Shown piece after piece: positions 38,580 through 47,522 of a stretch of 53,563 bases of DNA. Position 1 is the first letter of the stretch. Every line of letters starts with the position of its first letter. Below the pieces are notes generated by a model. That model was not told where the DNA came from, searched no databases, and saw only the letters and a program-made list of their open reading frames with translations. Made by a program: the position numbers and the translations under genes. This DNA is from Candidatus Methanoperedens sp. (GTDB lineage Archaea > Halobacteriota > Methanosarcinia > Methanosarcinales > Methanoperedenaceae), in assembly GCA_028717345.1 (NCBI GenBank), contig JAQUNZ010000008.1:1-53563 (forward strand). The letters run 5' to 3'.

Positions 38580-39284
38580 ATGAAGTTATTAGTAAGTCCT
38601 ATAAACGTAGAAGAAGCGAACATCTGCAAACTCGGGGGTGCTGACATCATTGATGTGAAGAACCCGAAAGAAGGTTCACTGGGCGCGAATTTTCCCTGGA
38701 TGATACAGGCTGTAAAAAAAGCGGCTGGCTCTGTTCCTGTGAGTGCCACTATCGGCGATTTTAATTACAAACCCGGAACTGCGTCGCTGGCTGCTCTGGG
38801 CGCGGCTGTCGCAGGGGCTGAATACATAAAGGTCGGATTGTATGATATCAAGACTAAAGAGCAGGCTCTTGAAATGCTTGTCAATATCGTTCGTTCAGTG
38901 AAAGATTACGATAAGAACAAAAAAGTAGTGGCTTCAGGCTATTCCGATTACCGCAGGATCGGTTCCCTGCCTCTATATGAACTTCCTGCCATAGGCAGGA
39001 AGGCTGGCGTGGATGTGGTCATGATGGACACAGGCATCAAAGACGGGCGCTCCACGTTTGATTTTCAAACCGAAGATGATCTCACCGGGTTTGTGTCCAG
39101 GGCAAGAAGCCTGGGACTTCAAACCGCTATCGCAGGCACGATAAAATTTGAAAATATCCCTGCCCTGAAGCGCATTTCACCTGATATAATAGGTGTGAGG
39201 GGCTGCGTTTGCGGCGGAGACCGCAATTCAACCATCAAAAAAGAGCTTGTGGAGAAGTTGAAAGCTGAGATGATGAAGGGTTGA
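38580..39284 (+). CDS. mfnB: (5-formylfuran-3-yl)methyl phosphate synthase
   Basis: This enzyme condenses two glyceraldehyde-3-phosphate molecules in the first step of methanofuran synthesis. At 234 residues it fits the family. MKLLVSPINVEEANICKLGGADIIDVKNPKEGSLGANFPW-type text is the hallmark opening, of which KLLVSP, DIIDVKNPKEGSLGA and the catalytic lysine in VKNPKEG are clear. SATIGDF, YIKVGLYD, DVVMMDTGIKDGRSTFDF and IIGVRGCVCGG follow. The start at 38580 is typical; ATG 38574 would add MF. The promoter must overlap that of the divergent HisA-like gene. Confidence 0.95.
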   Translation: MKLLVSPINVEEANICKLGGADIIDVKNPKEGSLGANFPWMIQAVKKAAGSVPVSATIGDFNYKPGTASLAALGAAVAGAEYIKVGLYDIKTKEQALEMLVNIVRSVKDYDKNKKVVASGYSDYRRIGSLPLYELPAIGRKAGVDVVMMDTGIKDGRSTFDFQTEDDLTGFVSRARSLGLQTAIAGTIKFENIPALKRISPDIIGVRGCVCGGDRNSTIKKELVEKLKAEMMKG

Positions 39285-39287
39285 TTA

Positions 39288-40379
39288 TCAATACTCCCTA
39301 ATCACTTCATAATTCGTTGTCCTTTCCACCGGCATCCTGCCTGCATTCCTTATCAGGTGGATAAGCCTTTCCTTTGGCATGAATTCGGGTGTTGCTCCCC
39401 CAGCAGCGTGGGTGATGCGCTCTTCCATTACGGTGCCGTCTATGTCGTTGGCGCCAAAGTGGAGCGCTATTTGCGCCATCTTTTCTCCAGCCATGACCCA
39501 GTAGGTCTTGATGTTATTGACATACCCGTTTAACAGAAGGCGCGATATTGCTATAATTTTAAGGTCATCATATCCTGTAGGACCAAACTTTACAAGACCG
39601 TTCTTTTGAAGCTCTGTGTTATCAGGATGGAACTTGAGCGGGATGAACGCCTGGAAGCCATGCGTCTTTTCCTGAGTTTTTCGTATGCGCAGAATATGGT
39701 CAACAATGTCCAGGTCAGTCTCGATATGACCGTATAGCATGGTAGCGTTGCTTTTTATACCAAGACCGTGTGCTGTCTCCATGACCTCAAGCCACCGATC
39801 TCCACTAATCTTATCAGGGCAGACCTTTTTCCGTGTCACTTCATTAAATATCTCACCGCCGCCTCCCGGAAGACCAGTGAGACCCGCTCTCTTAAGACGC
39901 ATGAGCACCTCTTTGGCGCTCATTCCAGTAGTATCTGCAAGATGTGCGATCTCGACTGCCGTAAATGCCTTCAGAGAAATCGCGGGATATTTTTCATGAA
40001 GCCTTAGCAGCAGTTCCTCGTAATATTCAAAAGGCAGTTTTGGATTCAGGGAACCCACGATATGCAGCTCTGTAGCGCCCATTTTTGAGGCATTTTCTGC
40101 TTTTTCCATAATTTCATCAATTGTAAGGGTAAATCCTCCCTTTTGTCCCTCTTCCCTGAAATAAGCGCAGAATTTACATTTCGAGATGCAGACGTTGGTG
40201 TAGTTTATGTGGCAGTTTGTCACGAACATCACCCTGTCGCCAACCGTGGTCTTTCGGACGTGGTCAGCAAGGCTTCCTATGAGAGAAAGGTTTCTTGAGG
40301 ACATGAGTATCATGCCGTCTTCGAAATCAAGATGTTCTCCTGCCTGTACTTTTTCTATTATGGGGGAGAGTTCGTCCAT
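39288..40379 (-). CDS. mqnE: Aminofutalosine synthase (radical SAM, menaquinone pathway)
   Basis: The 363-residue radical SAM enzyme joins a chorismate-derived enolpyruvyl benzoate to SAM's adenosyl group in the futalosine route to menaquinone. CISKCKFCAYFRE is the CxxxCxxC cluster site. TELHIVGSLNPKLPFEYYEELL, SLKAFTAVEIAHLA and LTGLPGGGGEIF are characteristic. The PGGGxEIF motif fits MqnE/MqnC, whereas the F420 enzyme CofH has PGTAAEI at this place, and the HIVG..NP.LPFEYY text fits MqnE. It is convergent with mfnB with 3 bp between stops. Its presence argues that the organism makes menaquinone. Confidence 0.88.
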   Translation of the reverse strand: MDELSPIIEKVQAGEHLDFEDGMILMSSRNLSLIGSLADHVRKTTVGDRVMFVTNCHINYTNVCISKCKFCAYFREEGQKGGFTLTIDEIMEKAENASKMGATELHIVGSLNPKLPFEYYEELLLRLHEKYPAISLKAFTAVEIAHLADTTGMSAKEVLMRLKRAGLTGLPGGGGEIFNEVTRKKVCPDKISGDRWLEVMETAHGLGIKSNATMLYGHIETDLDIVDHILRIRKTQEKTHGFQAFIPLKFHPDNTELQKNGLVKFGPTGYDDLKIIAISRLLLNGYVNNIKTYWVMAGEKMAQIALHFGANDIDGTVMEERITHAAGGATPEFMPKERLIHLIRNAGRMPVERTTNYEVIREY

Positions 40380-40506
40380 CTGGTGTCTGTTATAGTTGGA
40401 ATGTAGATAAGAGCATCGAAAGTTTTAAACCTTAGGTAGTCAGACATAGATTTGGTGAATATTAGAGGGTCATGAGAAAATAGTGTAGTTTATTGAGGTT
40501 GATACT

Positions 40507-41427
40507 ATGTCTGGGAATTCATCAACTCTTAAAATTCTGAGCATTATTGCAGTTTTCGTTATTGTGGCACTTGTATTCTCGTTCTATATCCAGCCCTGGT
40601 TTCAGAAATGGGGCGCTACGGATGAAGAAATACGGGCAACATTGCCTGGCGATGACTTAGTACCTGGATCATCTGTTGTGTATACCCGCGCCATAACCAT
40701 TAATGCCTCCCAATCAGGAGTATGGTCATGGCTTGTGCAGATCGGTCAGGACCGTGGCGGGTTCTATAGTTATGAATTATTAGAGAATATATTGGGTTCT
40801 GACACACATAACGCAGATCGGATTGTTCCTGAGTGGCAACATCTGGAGGTCGGGAACAGGGTCAGGATGGGTCCTAAAGAAGGGGTATGGGCTAATTCAT
40901 CCAATATTGTCGGTGAAGTCGTGCCAGAAAAATCTCTTGTTCTCATTACACCGGGTGCATCACAGACCAGAGTAAGCTCTGCAATCCATGGGAATGGAAC
41001 CTGGTCATTCATCCTTGTTCCGGTTGATGGAAAAACCACCAGACTGGTAGTCAGAGGGCAGAGGATAGAAAGTCAAGACCCGTTCATAAGGTTGTTATAT
41101 GGCTCGGTTGTTGATTCGGGTCAATTCATATTGGAAAGGAAGATGATGATTGGTATCAAGGAGAGGGCAGAAGGAAAGCTCCAATCACAGACTGATGATA
41201 TCTTTCAGGTTTTATTGTGGATGGCAGCATTTTTTGGGTTAGTAATAGCAATTATCCTGGTTCTAGTTCAAAAAAAATGGAAATTTCCTCTCATCATTGC
41301 TCTGGCGACGGTCTTGATCCTTTGGTACCTGTGCTTTTTACAGCCCCCGATATTGCAAGGGATTTTGCTGGATCTTGCAATTCTAATGGCTCTGGCGCGG
41401 GCGATCTGGAATATTTTCAGTACATAG
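40507..41427 (+). CDS. SRPBCC-type membrane protein
   Basis: The 306-residue protein starts with one membrane helix (about residues 9-28, [19 protein letters not shown]). It continues with an SRPBCC/START-like domain ([41 protein letters not shown]...[15 protein letters not shown]), and ends with two or three membrane helices (about 235-300). This is a recognisable family of uncharacterised 'SRPBCC' proteins with an N-terminal helix. GAGGT precedes the ATG. The pocket of such domains usually binds a hydrophobic ligand; none is known here. Confidence 0.78.
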   Translation: MSGNSSTLKILSIIAVFVIVALVFSFYIQPWFQKWGATDEEIRATLPGDDLVPGSSVVYTRAITINASQSGVWSWLVQIGQDRGGFYSYELLENILGSDTHNADRIVPEWQHLEVGNRVRMGPKEGVWANSSNIVGEVVPEKSLVLITPGASQTRVSSAIHGNGTWSFILVPVDGKTTRLVVRGQRIESQDPFIRLLYGSVVDSGQFILERKMMIGIKERAEGKLQSQTDDIFQVLLWMAAFFGLVIAIILVLVQKKWKFPLIIALATVLILWYLCFLQPPILQGILLDLAILMALARAIWNIFST

Positions 41428-41480
41428 CGGAAAGATAGTAGAAATGTTATTATATCCCGGTGGTTATTTCATTTGATAAA

Positions 41481-41975
41481 ATGGACATCAAGCTTCTCCT
41501 GCAAAACCATAAGGAAAAATTCAGGACAAAATTAATAGAGGCACTTGCCGCAAAGAACTCACTCACTCCAGAGCAGGTCATTTCAGATCATAAGGATTTT
41601 ATTGAGCAGTACATTCTGGATAAATACGAGAACGTGGACGGGCTAATAAGCAAAATAAGTGAAGCAGAACGTCCCATACTTCTTTCGATCAGGCGCGACA
41701 GGTCACGGGAGGACAAATGCAAGCTCTGCGAAGGTAACCAGCCCAATATCGATGAGATAACGATGAAATACGGTGATAGCATTGAGGTCATTGAGCTTTT
41801 TGAGGATAAACCAGAAGGTGGAGCGCTTTATCATATAATCTTCCATGAAGATGCACAGGAAAAGAAGCTGCCGCTAACTGCTATAATCAGCAGGGGAGAG
41901 ATATTGAAGTTCTGGGCAGGAAAGACTGTGGAGTCTGCGGTGTATGAGAGATATTTGAAGAAAATCGTATCGTGA
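41481..41975 (+). CDS. Thioredoxin-fold-like protein with CxxC
   Basis: The 164-residue soluble protein is helical for residues 1-75. A segment follows that looks thioredoxin-like: CKLCEGNQPNIDEITMKYG (CxxC), a central strand pair, then KLPLTAIISRGEILKFWAGKT, where the Pro would be the cis-Pro facing the CxxC. ATG 41481 is used; GTG 41460 would add seven residues. Neither has a clear ribosome site. Redox activity is inferred from the CxxC and the cis-Pro-like loop only. Confidence 0.65.
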   Translation: MDIKLLLQNHKEKFRTKLIEALAAKNSLTPEQVISDHKDFIEQYILDKYENVDGLISKISEAERPILLSIRRDRSREDKCKLCEGNQPNIDEITMKYGDSIEVIELFEDKPEGGALYHIIFHEDAQEKKLPLTAIISRGEILKFWAGKTVESAVYERYLKKIVS

Positions 41976-41986
41976 TCTAAAGCTTT

Positions 41987-42763
41987 TCATTTGCTCAAAT
42001 CCACAACTTCATAGCTCAACCCCTGCGCCTCAAGCTTGTTTAGCAATGAAGGCACCTCCTCGTCCACAGAGACGACAAGCGAGGACAGTCCATGAAATGC
42101 AGCTTCTACAACCGATTCTTTTGCGCCAAAAAGAATATCCGGTTTAATATTGATTTTTCCAAGGGCGATCAACGCCTCAACACCTATGGCTGCGATATAG
42201 GGCTTATCCAGGGAGTGTTTTTTCAGCATCTGTAAGTCCACATTCCTTGAACCTCCTCTTTCAACCCGCGGCACTTTGCAGATGGTGATCTTGACTTCTG
42301 ACAGATGGATCATCCCTTTAAGGTCAGTCACTCCTGCATCTTCTCCTTTTTTTGCATCAGATATTGTAACGCCTGTGACATCGCCACCGCCTGAGCCTGC
42401 ATACAGTAGACCATTATTCATGTAAAGTGAAACGGTCTGCCCTTTATTAAAATTTTCATTCGCGATAGCGGTAGCCACTGAGACATGGCTCACAATGTCT
42501 TCCATCACATAGCGTGCATACTTCTTAAGCTCAAGAGCCCGCTCAAGAACCCACTCCACCCCTTTTTTGGTAACCCTGTAGCGCACGCGCCCGTCTGAGA
42601 ACAATAACCCCTCAAGGACAAGTTCCTTAATGTATTCAGAAACAGCCTGTGGAGTTATACCTATCTTATCAGCGATCTCTTTCTGCCTGACATCCGGCTG
42701 ATGCGATGCGATTTCAACAAGGATCTGGAATTTGGTGCTTTCCTTCTTGCTCCGCAGTATCAT
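41987..42763 (-). CDS. Archaeal winged-helix regulator with ligand-like domain
   Basis: The 258-residue protein has an N-terminal winged helix (about residues 4-70: FQILVEIASHQPDVRQKEIADKIGITPQAVSEYIKELVLEGLL), where QKEIADKIGITPQAVSEYIKEL is the helix-turn-helix. A larger C-terminal domain follows with a TISDAKKGEDAGVTDLKGMIHLSEV core, predicted as alpha/beta, which may sense a ligand. The ATG at 42763 is preferred; a TTG start (42796) overlaps the upstream gene. It is the second gene of a two-regulator operon. The target is unknown. Confidence 0.78.
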   Translation of the reverse strand: MILRSKKESTKFQILVEIASHQPDVRQKEIADKIGITPQAVSEYIKELVLEGLLFSDGRVRYRVTKKGVEWVLERALELKKYARYVMEDIVSHVSVATAIANENFNKGQTVSLYMNNGLLYAGSGGGDVTGVTISDAKKGEDAGVTDLKGMIHLSEVKITICKVPRVERGGSRNVDLQMLKKHSLDKPYIAAIGVEALIALGKINIKPDILFGAKESVVEAAFHGLSSLVVSVDEEVPSLLNKLEAQGLSYEVVDLSK

Positions 42764-42776
42764 AAAGTAAAGTTTT

Positions 42777-43286
42777 TCATTCGATTTCCCCGGCAAGCTC
42801 GATCCTCTGCCCTTTCACCGCAAGGATTGACGACCGCCGCGCCACGCCGCGGATGAACATAATGCTTTTATCCACAACGCGCTGGAGTCCGTTCATGGAC
42901 TGGTTGCCCTCGACTACTTCTTTCTCGATAATTTCAACATAATTTTTGATTTCGCTGTCACTCTTAAAAGTGATCATTATCAGGTCGCTTATATCCTCCA
43001 CAGAACACTGGAAATTAAGATGTACCCTTGAATAAGAGGAATGGTACTCTTTCTCAGGCTTTTTGCCCGCTTCAGGCATTCGCCATTTGCTTTCCACCAG
43101 ACCGCTTTTTTTCAGCAGGTCAAGGCTTTCATTCACTTTAAATCCTGCTTCAGCCTCTATTTCAGCTTCAGTTTTCCAGTCTTTCTGCAAACAATCAAAA
43201 ACTTTTTTATGATTTTCCGAACCGAACGCGCGAAGTAGGGGGACAATATCTGAAGGTTCATTAACAATACGAGTTCTTTTACCCAT
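42777..43286 (-). CDS. ArsR-like winged-helix regulator
   Basis: The 169-residue protein has a winged-helix segment at about residues 10-65 (DIVPLLRAFGSENHKKVFDCLQKDWKTEAEIEAEAGF...LDLLKKSGLVESKW). A beta strand pair and helices follow (VHLNFQCSVEDISDLIMITFKSD) and a C-terminal dimerisation-like region. ATG 43286 has GAGTGA upstream; GTG 43298 is an alternative. It lies 13 bp before the second regulator and both read in the same direction, so they are probably co-expressed. Similar archaeal proteins are called ArsR-type; the signal sensed is unknown. Confidence 0.78.
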   Translation of the reverse strand: MGKRTRIVNEPSDIVPLLRAFGSENHKKVFDCLQKDWKTEAEIEAEAGFKVNESLDLLKKSGLVESKWRMPEAGKKPEKEYHSSYSRVHLNFQCSVEDISDLIMITFKSDSEIKNYVEIIEKEVVEGNQSMNGLQRVVDKSIMFIRGVARRSSILAVKGQRIELAGEIE

Positions 43287-43358
43287 GGAAGATTTCACTC
43301 ACTGATAAATAGTTTCTCAATTCACACTATATATGGTGTTCTTAAAGGATAAACGTTT

Positions 43359-43871
43359 TCATATAAATATTTTTATACCCATAACCGTGAGTGTCGTCAT
43401 TATGATTCCAGCAATGATAACTCCTGCCAATATTGCAAGAAAGGCGTTCTTGAATTTGAACCCGAAGATAAAAGCTGCAGCACAACCTGTCCAGGCGCCT
43501 GTTGCAGGCAGGGGTATGCCTACAAAGATCGCAAGCCCGATAGACCCATATTTCTCAAAATTTGCGCTGTGTTTGCGATGGGTGCGCTCAAACAGCCAGG
43601 TGAAAAACATATCAAATATCTTCCAGCGCCTGAGAAAATTCGATACCGGTTCGAGGAACAGCAACAATGGTACGACAGGTATCATATTACCGATGACAGA
43701 GAGATAGAAGGCGGTAAACGGGTCAAGTCCAAATCCATATGGTTCCTTCATTATTGCTATCGGGATCGAGAGGCGAAGTTCTGCAACAGGCAGCATAGCT
43801 ATGAGAACAACAATAAGTTCTTTGCTCGGGATAAAACTGAATATGCCAAGCAGCGTCGATTCAAGCGTCAT
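43359..43871 (-). CDS. Small membrane protein, COG2426/'small multidrug export' family
   Basis: The 170-residue integral membrane protein has about four or five hydrophobic helices. Typical family text is LIAMLPVAELRLSIPIAI near the start and EKYGSIGLAIFVGIPLPATGAWTGCAAAFIFG in the centre; the PLPATGAWTG segment is diagnostic. The family name 'small multidrug exporter' rests on weak evidence, so transport substrate is unknown. The ATG overlaps the rfcS stop by 4 bp, so it is translationally coupled to a replication gene. Confidence 0.87.
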   Translation of the reverse strand: MTLESTLLGIFSFIPSKELIVVLIAMLPVAELRLSIPIAIMKEPYGFGLDPFTAFYLSVIGNMIPVVPLLLFLEPVSNFLRRWKIFDMFFTWLFERTHRKHSANFEKYGSIGLAIFVGIPLPATGAWTGCAAAFIFGFKFKNAFLAILAGVIIAGIIMTTLTVMGIKIFI

Positions 43872-44833
43872 TTCTTACTTGCTCCGCACAGTATGAAATG
43901 AGCGATGAGAGCCTCAAGCTGGATTCGTTCGTTTGCGCCTTCAGCCATCCTGAAATCGACTTCTCCAATGCGGTCTATGAGGTCAACCTTTAATCTGTCG
44001 GAGATTGTCATATCAAGCATGGCGCGGTATATCTGCCCGATAACGTCTTCGCCTGAAAGCCCCTGCTCTATCAAAAGATAATCCAGTTTCGCTTTTGCTT
44101 TCATGAAATCCCCGGCAAGAGCAAGGTTTATCAAATCCGTGATCTCTTCGGGTTTTGCAGTCGCAGTGGTCTTGTAAATAGCGTCCATATTTACTTTCTT
44201 ATCAAGCATTGCGGCAGCCTGAAGAGCGTTTATAGCGCGTCTCATGTCGCCTGCTGCTACATATCGTATAGCTTCAAGACCGTCATCAGCAAGGGTAACG
44301 CCTTCCTCTTTTGCGATGTGTTTCACCCTTTCTTCCACTGCGGCGCTGGAAATAGGTTTGAACCTGTAGACCGCGCAACGCGACTGGATGGGTTCGATAA
44401 TTTTTGAAGAATAATTGCATGAGAGAATAAAACGGCAGGAGCTTGTGTATTTTTCCATAGTCCTTCGAAGAGCCGACTGCGCATCTGATGTTAGCGCATC
44501 TGCTTCATCAAGAAATATTATTTTGAACTCTGCTTCACCAAGCGGCGCCGTCCGCGCGAAGTTCTTTATTTTATTTCTCACCACGTCGATTCCGCGTTCA
44601 TCGCTCGCATTAAGTTCTGTGAAGTTGTTCGTCCACGATTCGCCAAAAAGTTCGCGGGCAACACACAATGCAGCGGCTGTTTTCCCTACACCAGGAGGTC
44701 CTGAGAAAAGAAGATGCGGGAGGTTTCGCGACTGGACATAGGATTTCAGGCGCTTTATTACTTCTTCCTGTCCCACTATCGCCTCAAGCTTTTTCGGGCG
44801 GTATTTTTCTATCCAGATTTCCTCTTTAAGCAT
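43868..44833 (-). CDS. rfcS: Replication factor C small subunit
   Basis: The 321-residue AAA+ clamp-loader subunit loads PCNA at primer ends. It shows WIEKYRPKKLEAIVGQEEV, Walker A LLFSGPPGVGKTAAAL, Walker B KIIFLDEADALTSDAQ, sensor 1 FILSCNYSSKI and the SRC motif IQSRCAVYRFKP. Its length is typical for archaeal RFC-S; the large subunit is not in this window. Confidence 0.96.
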   Translation of the reverse strand: MLKEEIWIEKYRPKKLEAIVGQEEVIKRLKSYVQSRNLPHLLFSGPPGVGKTAAALCVARELFGESWTNNFTELNASDERGIDVVRNKIKNFARTAPLGEAEFKIIFLDEADALTSDAQSALRRTMEKYTSSCRFILSCNYSSKIIEPIQSRCAVYRFKPISSAAVEERVKHIAKEEGVTLADDGLEAIRYVAAGDMRRAINALQAAAMLDKKVNMDAIYKTTATAKPEEITDLINLALAGDFMKAKAKLDYLLIEQGLSGEDVIGQIYRAMLDMTISDRLKVDLIDRIGEVDFRMAEGANERIQLEALIAHFILCGASKK

Positions 44834-44882
44834 GCAAGTCCTATAAAGGAACTAATATTATTTAACCTTCATCTCAGATGTA

Positions 44883-46310
44883 TTAATGCATGTTATATGC
44901 AGGTGTTCTACTCTTATCTTGTGCACGAACGAGCGAAGTTAGAACTCCGGCGGTACAGAATATGGCAGATACAAGGAAAGCATAATGGAATCCAGCGAGG
45001 AATGCGGATTCATATGTCGCCCCGGCTGCCTGGCTTGAATTGAGGATGCTGTTGAAAACAGCCCCTGATATCGCAGTACCGGTCACCATACCAAGATTTC
45101 TGACCATGGCAAGAAGACCTGAAGCTATCCCCAACCTGCTTTTAGGTACTGAACTCATAATAATGGTGTTATTGGGGGACTGGAACATCGCCATGCCGAC
45201 ACCCACCATCGAAAGCAGGAGGACGATATCCCAGAAACCAGACCCTTTGCCGAGATTTCCCATCAGATATAGAGCCACAGATGTAAGAGCAATACCCAGG
45301 CTTCCGGGAATATGTGAATTAGTCCGGTCATATATCCAGCCCGATATCGGTGATACAAGTGCCATAACAATAGGTACGGATATAAGTGCCAGAGCTACTT
45401 CCTTTGTATTGAAACCCAGTATCTCGAACATATAGAACGGCGTAAGGAAAATCACAGAGAACATCGCCACAAAACTCAAAAAACTGCTCAAATTGGATGA
45501 CAAATATGTCCTATTCCTGAACAGGGAAAGGTCAACCATGGGCTGGCTTGCCGAAGCTTCCACCCGTAAGAATAACAGGAAAAATACCGCGAACAGAATG
45601 AACAGACCGATAATCACGAACGAACCCCAGCCCAACTCCTGTCCCTCTGTAATACCCAGCATAAGCGATGTAATACTTATGAACATGAAAGCTGCACCCC
45701 AAATGTCGAATTTCTGTCCCTTATGAATATCATCTTTCCTGAGCCCTTTAAGGGCATAGGCAGCCCCAAAAATACCTACAGGGATATTGATATAAAAAAT
45801 GCTCTGCCAGCCTGCCCAGTCTATCAGGAACCCGCCCAGCACCGGTCCCACCATGGAGCCGATGCTGACCACGGTGCCAATAAGACCGAGCGCTCTGCCA
45901 CGTTCTGTGTGTGGAAATGCGCCTGTTATGATAGCAGGACCATTCGCCATTATCATGGCTGCGCCTACCCCCTGGATCATCCTGAAGACGATAAGCTGCG
46001 TAACGGATGCAGAGAAGCTGCACAGGGCTGAGCCGATAGTAAATATTGCAAGACCTGCGGTAAAGACGGGTTTTTTGCCGTACATGTCTGAAAGCCTGCC
46101 AAGGGTGAGCAGAAGCGCGGTGATGGTCAGCAGGTATGAAATGATCACCCATGTGATGGTAGCAATATCGGTATTGAAGTATATTGTGAGCGTGCGAAGA
46201 GCGAGATTTACAATACTTCCATCAATTGTCGCCATGAACACACCAACTGACACTACGAACATGGCGCGCCATTTGTATCCCGGATCTGTTTGCTCTGGTG
46301 TGTTTTGCAT
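44883..46310 (-). CDS. MFS exporter, 14-helix DHA2 (EmrB/QacA-like)
   Basis: The 475-residue membrane transporter has about 14 hydrophobic segments. MATIDGSIVNLALRTL in helix 1, LGRLSDMYGKKPVFTAGLAIF in the loop 2-3 signature, and RMIQGVGAAMIMANGPAIITGAFP with ERGRALGLIGTVVSIGSMVGPVLGGFLIDWAGWQSIFYINIPVG (motif C region) are characteristic of proton-driven drug or solute exporters. It stands alone, divergent from the radical SAM gene. The substrate is unknown. Confidence 0.9.
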   Translation of the reverse strand: MQNTPEQTDPGYKWRAMFVVSVGVFMATIDGSIVNLALRTLTIYFNTDIATITWVIISYLLTITALLLTLGRLSDMYGKKPVFTAGLAIFTIGSALCSFSASVTQLIVFRMIQGVGAAMIMANGPAIITGAFPHTERGRALGLIGTVVSIGSMVGPVLGGFLIDWAGWQSIFYINIPVGIFGAAYALKGLRKDDIHKGQKFDIWGAAFMFISITSLMLGITEGQELGWGSFVIIGLFILFAVFFLLFLRVEASASQPMVDLSLFRNRTYLSSNLSSFLSFVAMFSVIFLTPFYMFEILGFNTKEVALALISVPIVMALVSPISGWIYDRTNSHIPGSLGIALTSVALYLMGNLGKGSGFWDIVLLLSMVGVGMAMFQSPNNTIIMSSVPKSRLGIASGLLAMVRNLGMVTGTAISGAVFNSILNSSQAAGATYESAFLAGFHYAFLVSAIFCTAGVLTSLVRAQDKSRTPAYNMH

Positions 46311-46411
46311 TGGAATATCTGGATGGCAGGATTATGTTTTATACTTAGCTGTGGCAATTGCATGAGCATGAGATAGCATTTTTTATCTTCCAGTGCGTAA
46401 TATGGTTGGAT

Positions 46412-47296
46412 ATGCCTGCCCAGGAAAAGAAGATCAATTTTTTTATTACATCAAATTACTTCCCGTCAATTTCCATTACGGGAAACGAGTGTTCTCTCAT
46501 GTGCCGGCACTGCAGGGGGAAATTACTTGAATCGCTTGTCCACGCCGCGACCTGCGATGAACTCGTGAGAAAAGCCCTCTCCCTGCACAAGAAAGGAGCC
46601 AAAGGCATCCTCCTGACAGGCGGCTGCGATGAGCGCGGACGGGTGCCCATATGTGATATTGTTCCTGCCATCAGAACTATCAAGGATAAAACCGGGATGC
46701 TGCTTATCGCGCATACTGGTTTTATATCGCCTGAGGAAGCTTGCGCGCTAAGGGGGTCGGGGCTTGACGGGATAGGTTTTGATGTGATAGGGGATATGGG
46801 AACTGCAAAAGAGGTCTATGGCATTTCGGTTTCTGAAAGGGAATATATGGAGAGCCTGCGAGCAATAGAGGATTCCGGGCTTATGGTGTTCCCTCATGTC
46901 TGCGTGGGGCTTCATTTCGGGGAATTGAGAGGGGAATTGCGCGCGCTTACGATGATACGGGAGGTAAAACCTGCCACCGTAATAATAACAGGACTTATGC
47001 CAGTGGCTGGAACGCCGATGGCTCATATCAAGCCAAGACAAGCTGATTTTGAAAAGGTGATAACAAGAGCAGTGGAGATGTTCCCTGATACCCCTGTCGT
47101 TCTGGGCTGCGCCCATTCAAGCGGGAAGGACAGGGAAGAGATAGAGATGATCGCCATTAAATGCGGGGTGAGCGGGATTGCGGCGCCGACGGTTGGTATT
47201 GCGAGGTTTGCCAGGGAGAACGGGTTTGAGGTTAATTATTATGGGATGTGCTGCGGGCTTGTTCCGGGGGAGGGGATGAGGATCGAGGGAGCATGA
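46412..47296 (+). CDS. Radical SAM protein, BioB-like (COG1856 type)
   Basis: The 294-residue protein has CSLMCRHCRGKLLE (CxxxCxxC) after ISITGNE and a compact TIM-barrel pattern: GAKGILLTGGCDERGRVPI, DGIGFDVIGDMGTAKEVYG, VFPHVCVGLHFGEL and VIITGLMPVAGTPMAHIKP, ending GFEVNYYGMCCGLVPG. ATG 46412 was chosen; the longer frame from 46358 runs into the promoter (a TTTTATACTTA box lies at about 46338). It is a homologue of biotin synthase without the usual BioB residues. Together with the gene at 10491 it could be a LipS-type pair, but they are 36 kb apart and this is inference. Confidence 0.85.
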   Translation: MPAQEKKINFFITSNYFPSISITGNECSLMCRHCRGKLLESLVHAATCDELVRKALSLHKKGAKGILLTGGCDERGRVPICDIVPAIRTIKDKTGMLLIAHTGFISPEEACALRGSGLDGIGFDVIGDMGTAKEVYGISVSEREYMESLRAIEDSGLMVFPHVCVGLHFGELRGELRALTMIREVKPATVIITGLMPVAGTPMAHIKPRQADFEKVITRAVEMFPDTPVVLGCAHSSGKDREEIEMIAIKCGVSGIAAPTVGIARFARENGFEVNYYGMCCGLVPGEGMRIEGA

Positions 47297-47320
47297 TGGA
47301 AATATATCACTGTGCATACG

Positions 47321-47479
47321 TTCAGAATCACATTTTCGTTATAAATCCCGGCGGCAACTATTATCGTATCGCTATTATTTGAGGCACCAATCGCATCCTG
47401 TATCCTCATAAACATAGCCCCGCCGCTGGCATTCACCGTAACCGTCGCCGCTTCCGCCCCGCCTGCCAGCAGTCCTCAA
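47321..47479 (-). pseudogene. Relic of a NosD-like/right-handed beta-helix surface protein
   Basis: The minus strand reads GLLAGGAEAATVTVNASGGA, then MFMRIQDAIGASNNSDTIIV, then AAGIYNENVILNV. This is the junction of a signal peptide end and the first 'IQDAI.AS..GDTI.V.AG.Y.ENV' coil of NosD-like or carbohydrate-binding beta-helix proteins. An in-frame TGA precedes it and homology stops after about 50 codons. No complete gene is present. Confidence 0.55.
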
Positions 47480-47522
47480 TCCCTGTTACTTTTTCAATAC
47501 GATTGTGAATGTTATTTTCCAT

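Noticed and set aside
38546-38749. N-terminal 68-residue extension of the HisA-like protein
   Set aside because: It lies entirely over the start of mfnB, whose frame is strongly conserved, and has no HisA-like character.
47239-47436. 65-codon frame on the minus strand as a real gene
   Set aside because: It begins inside the NosD-like fragment and runs on into unrelated sequence; it is part of the fossil, not an intact gene.
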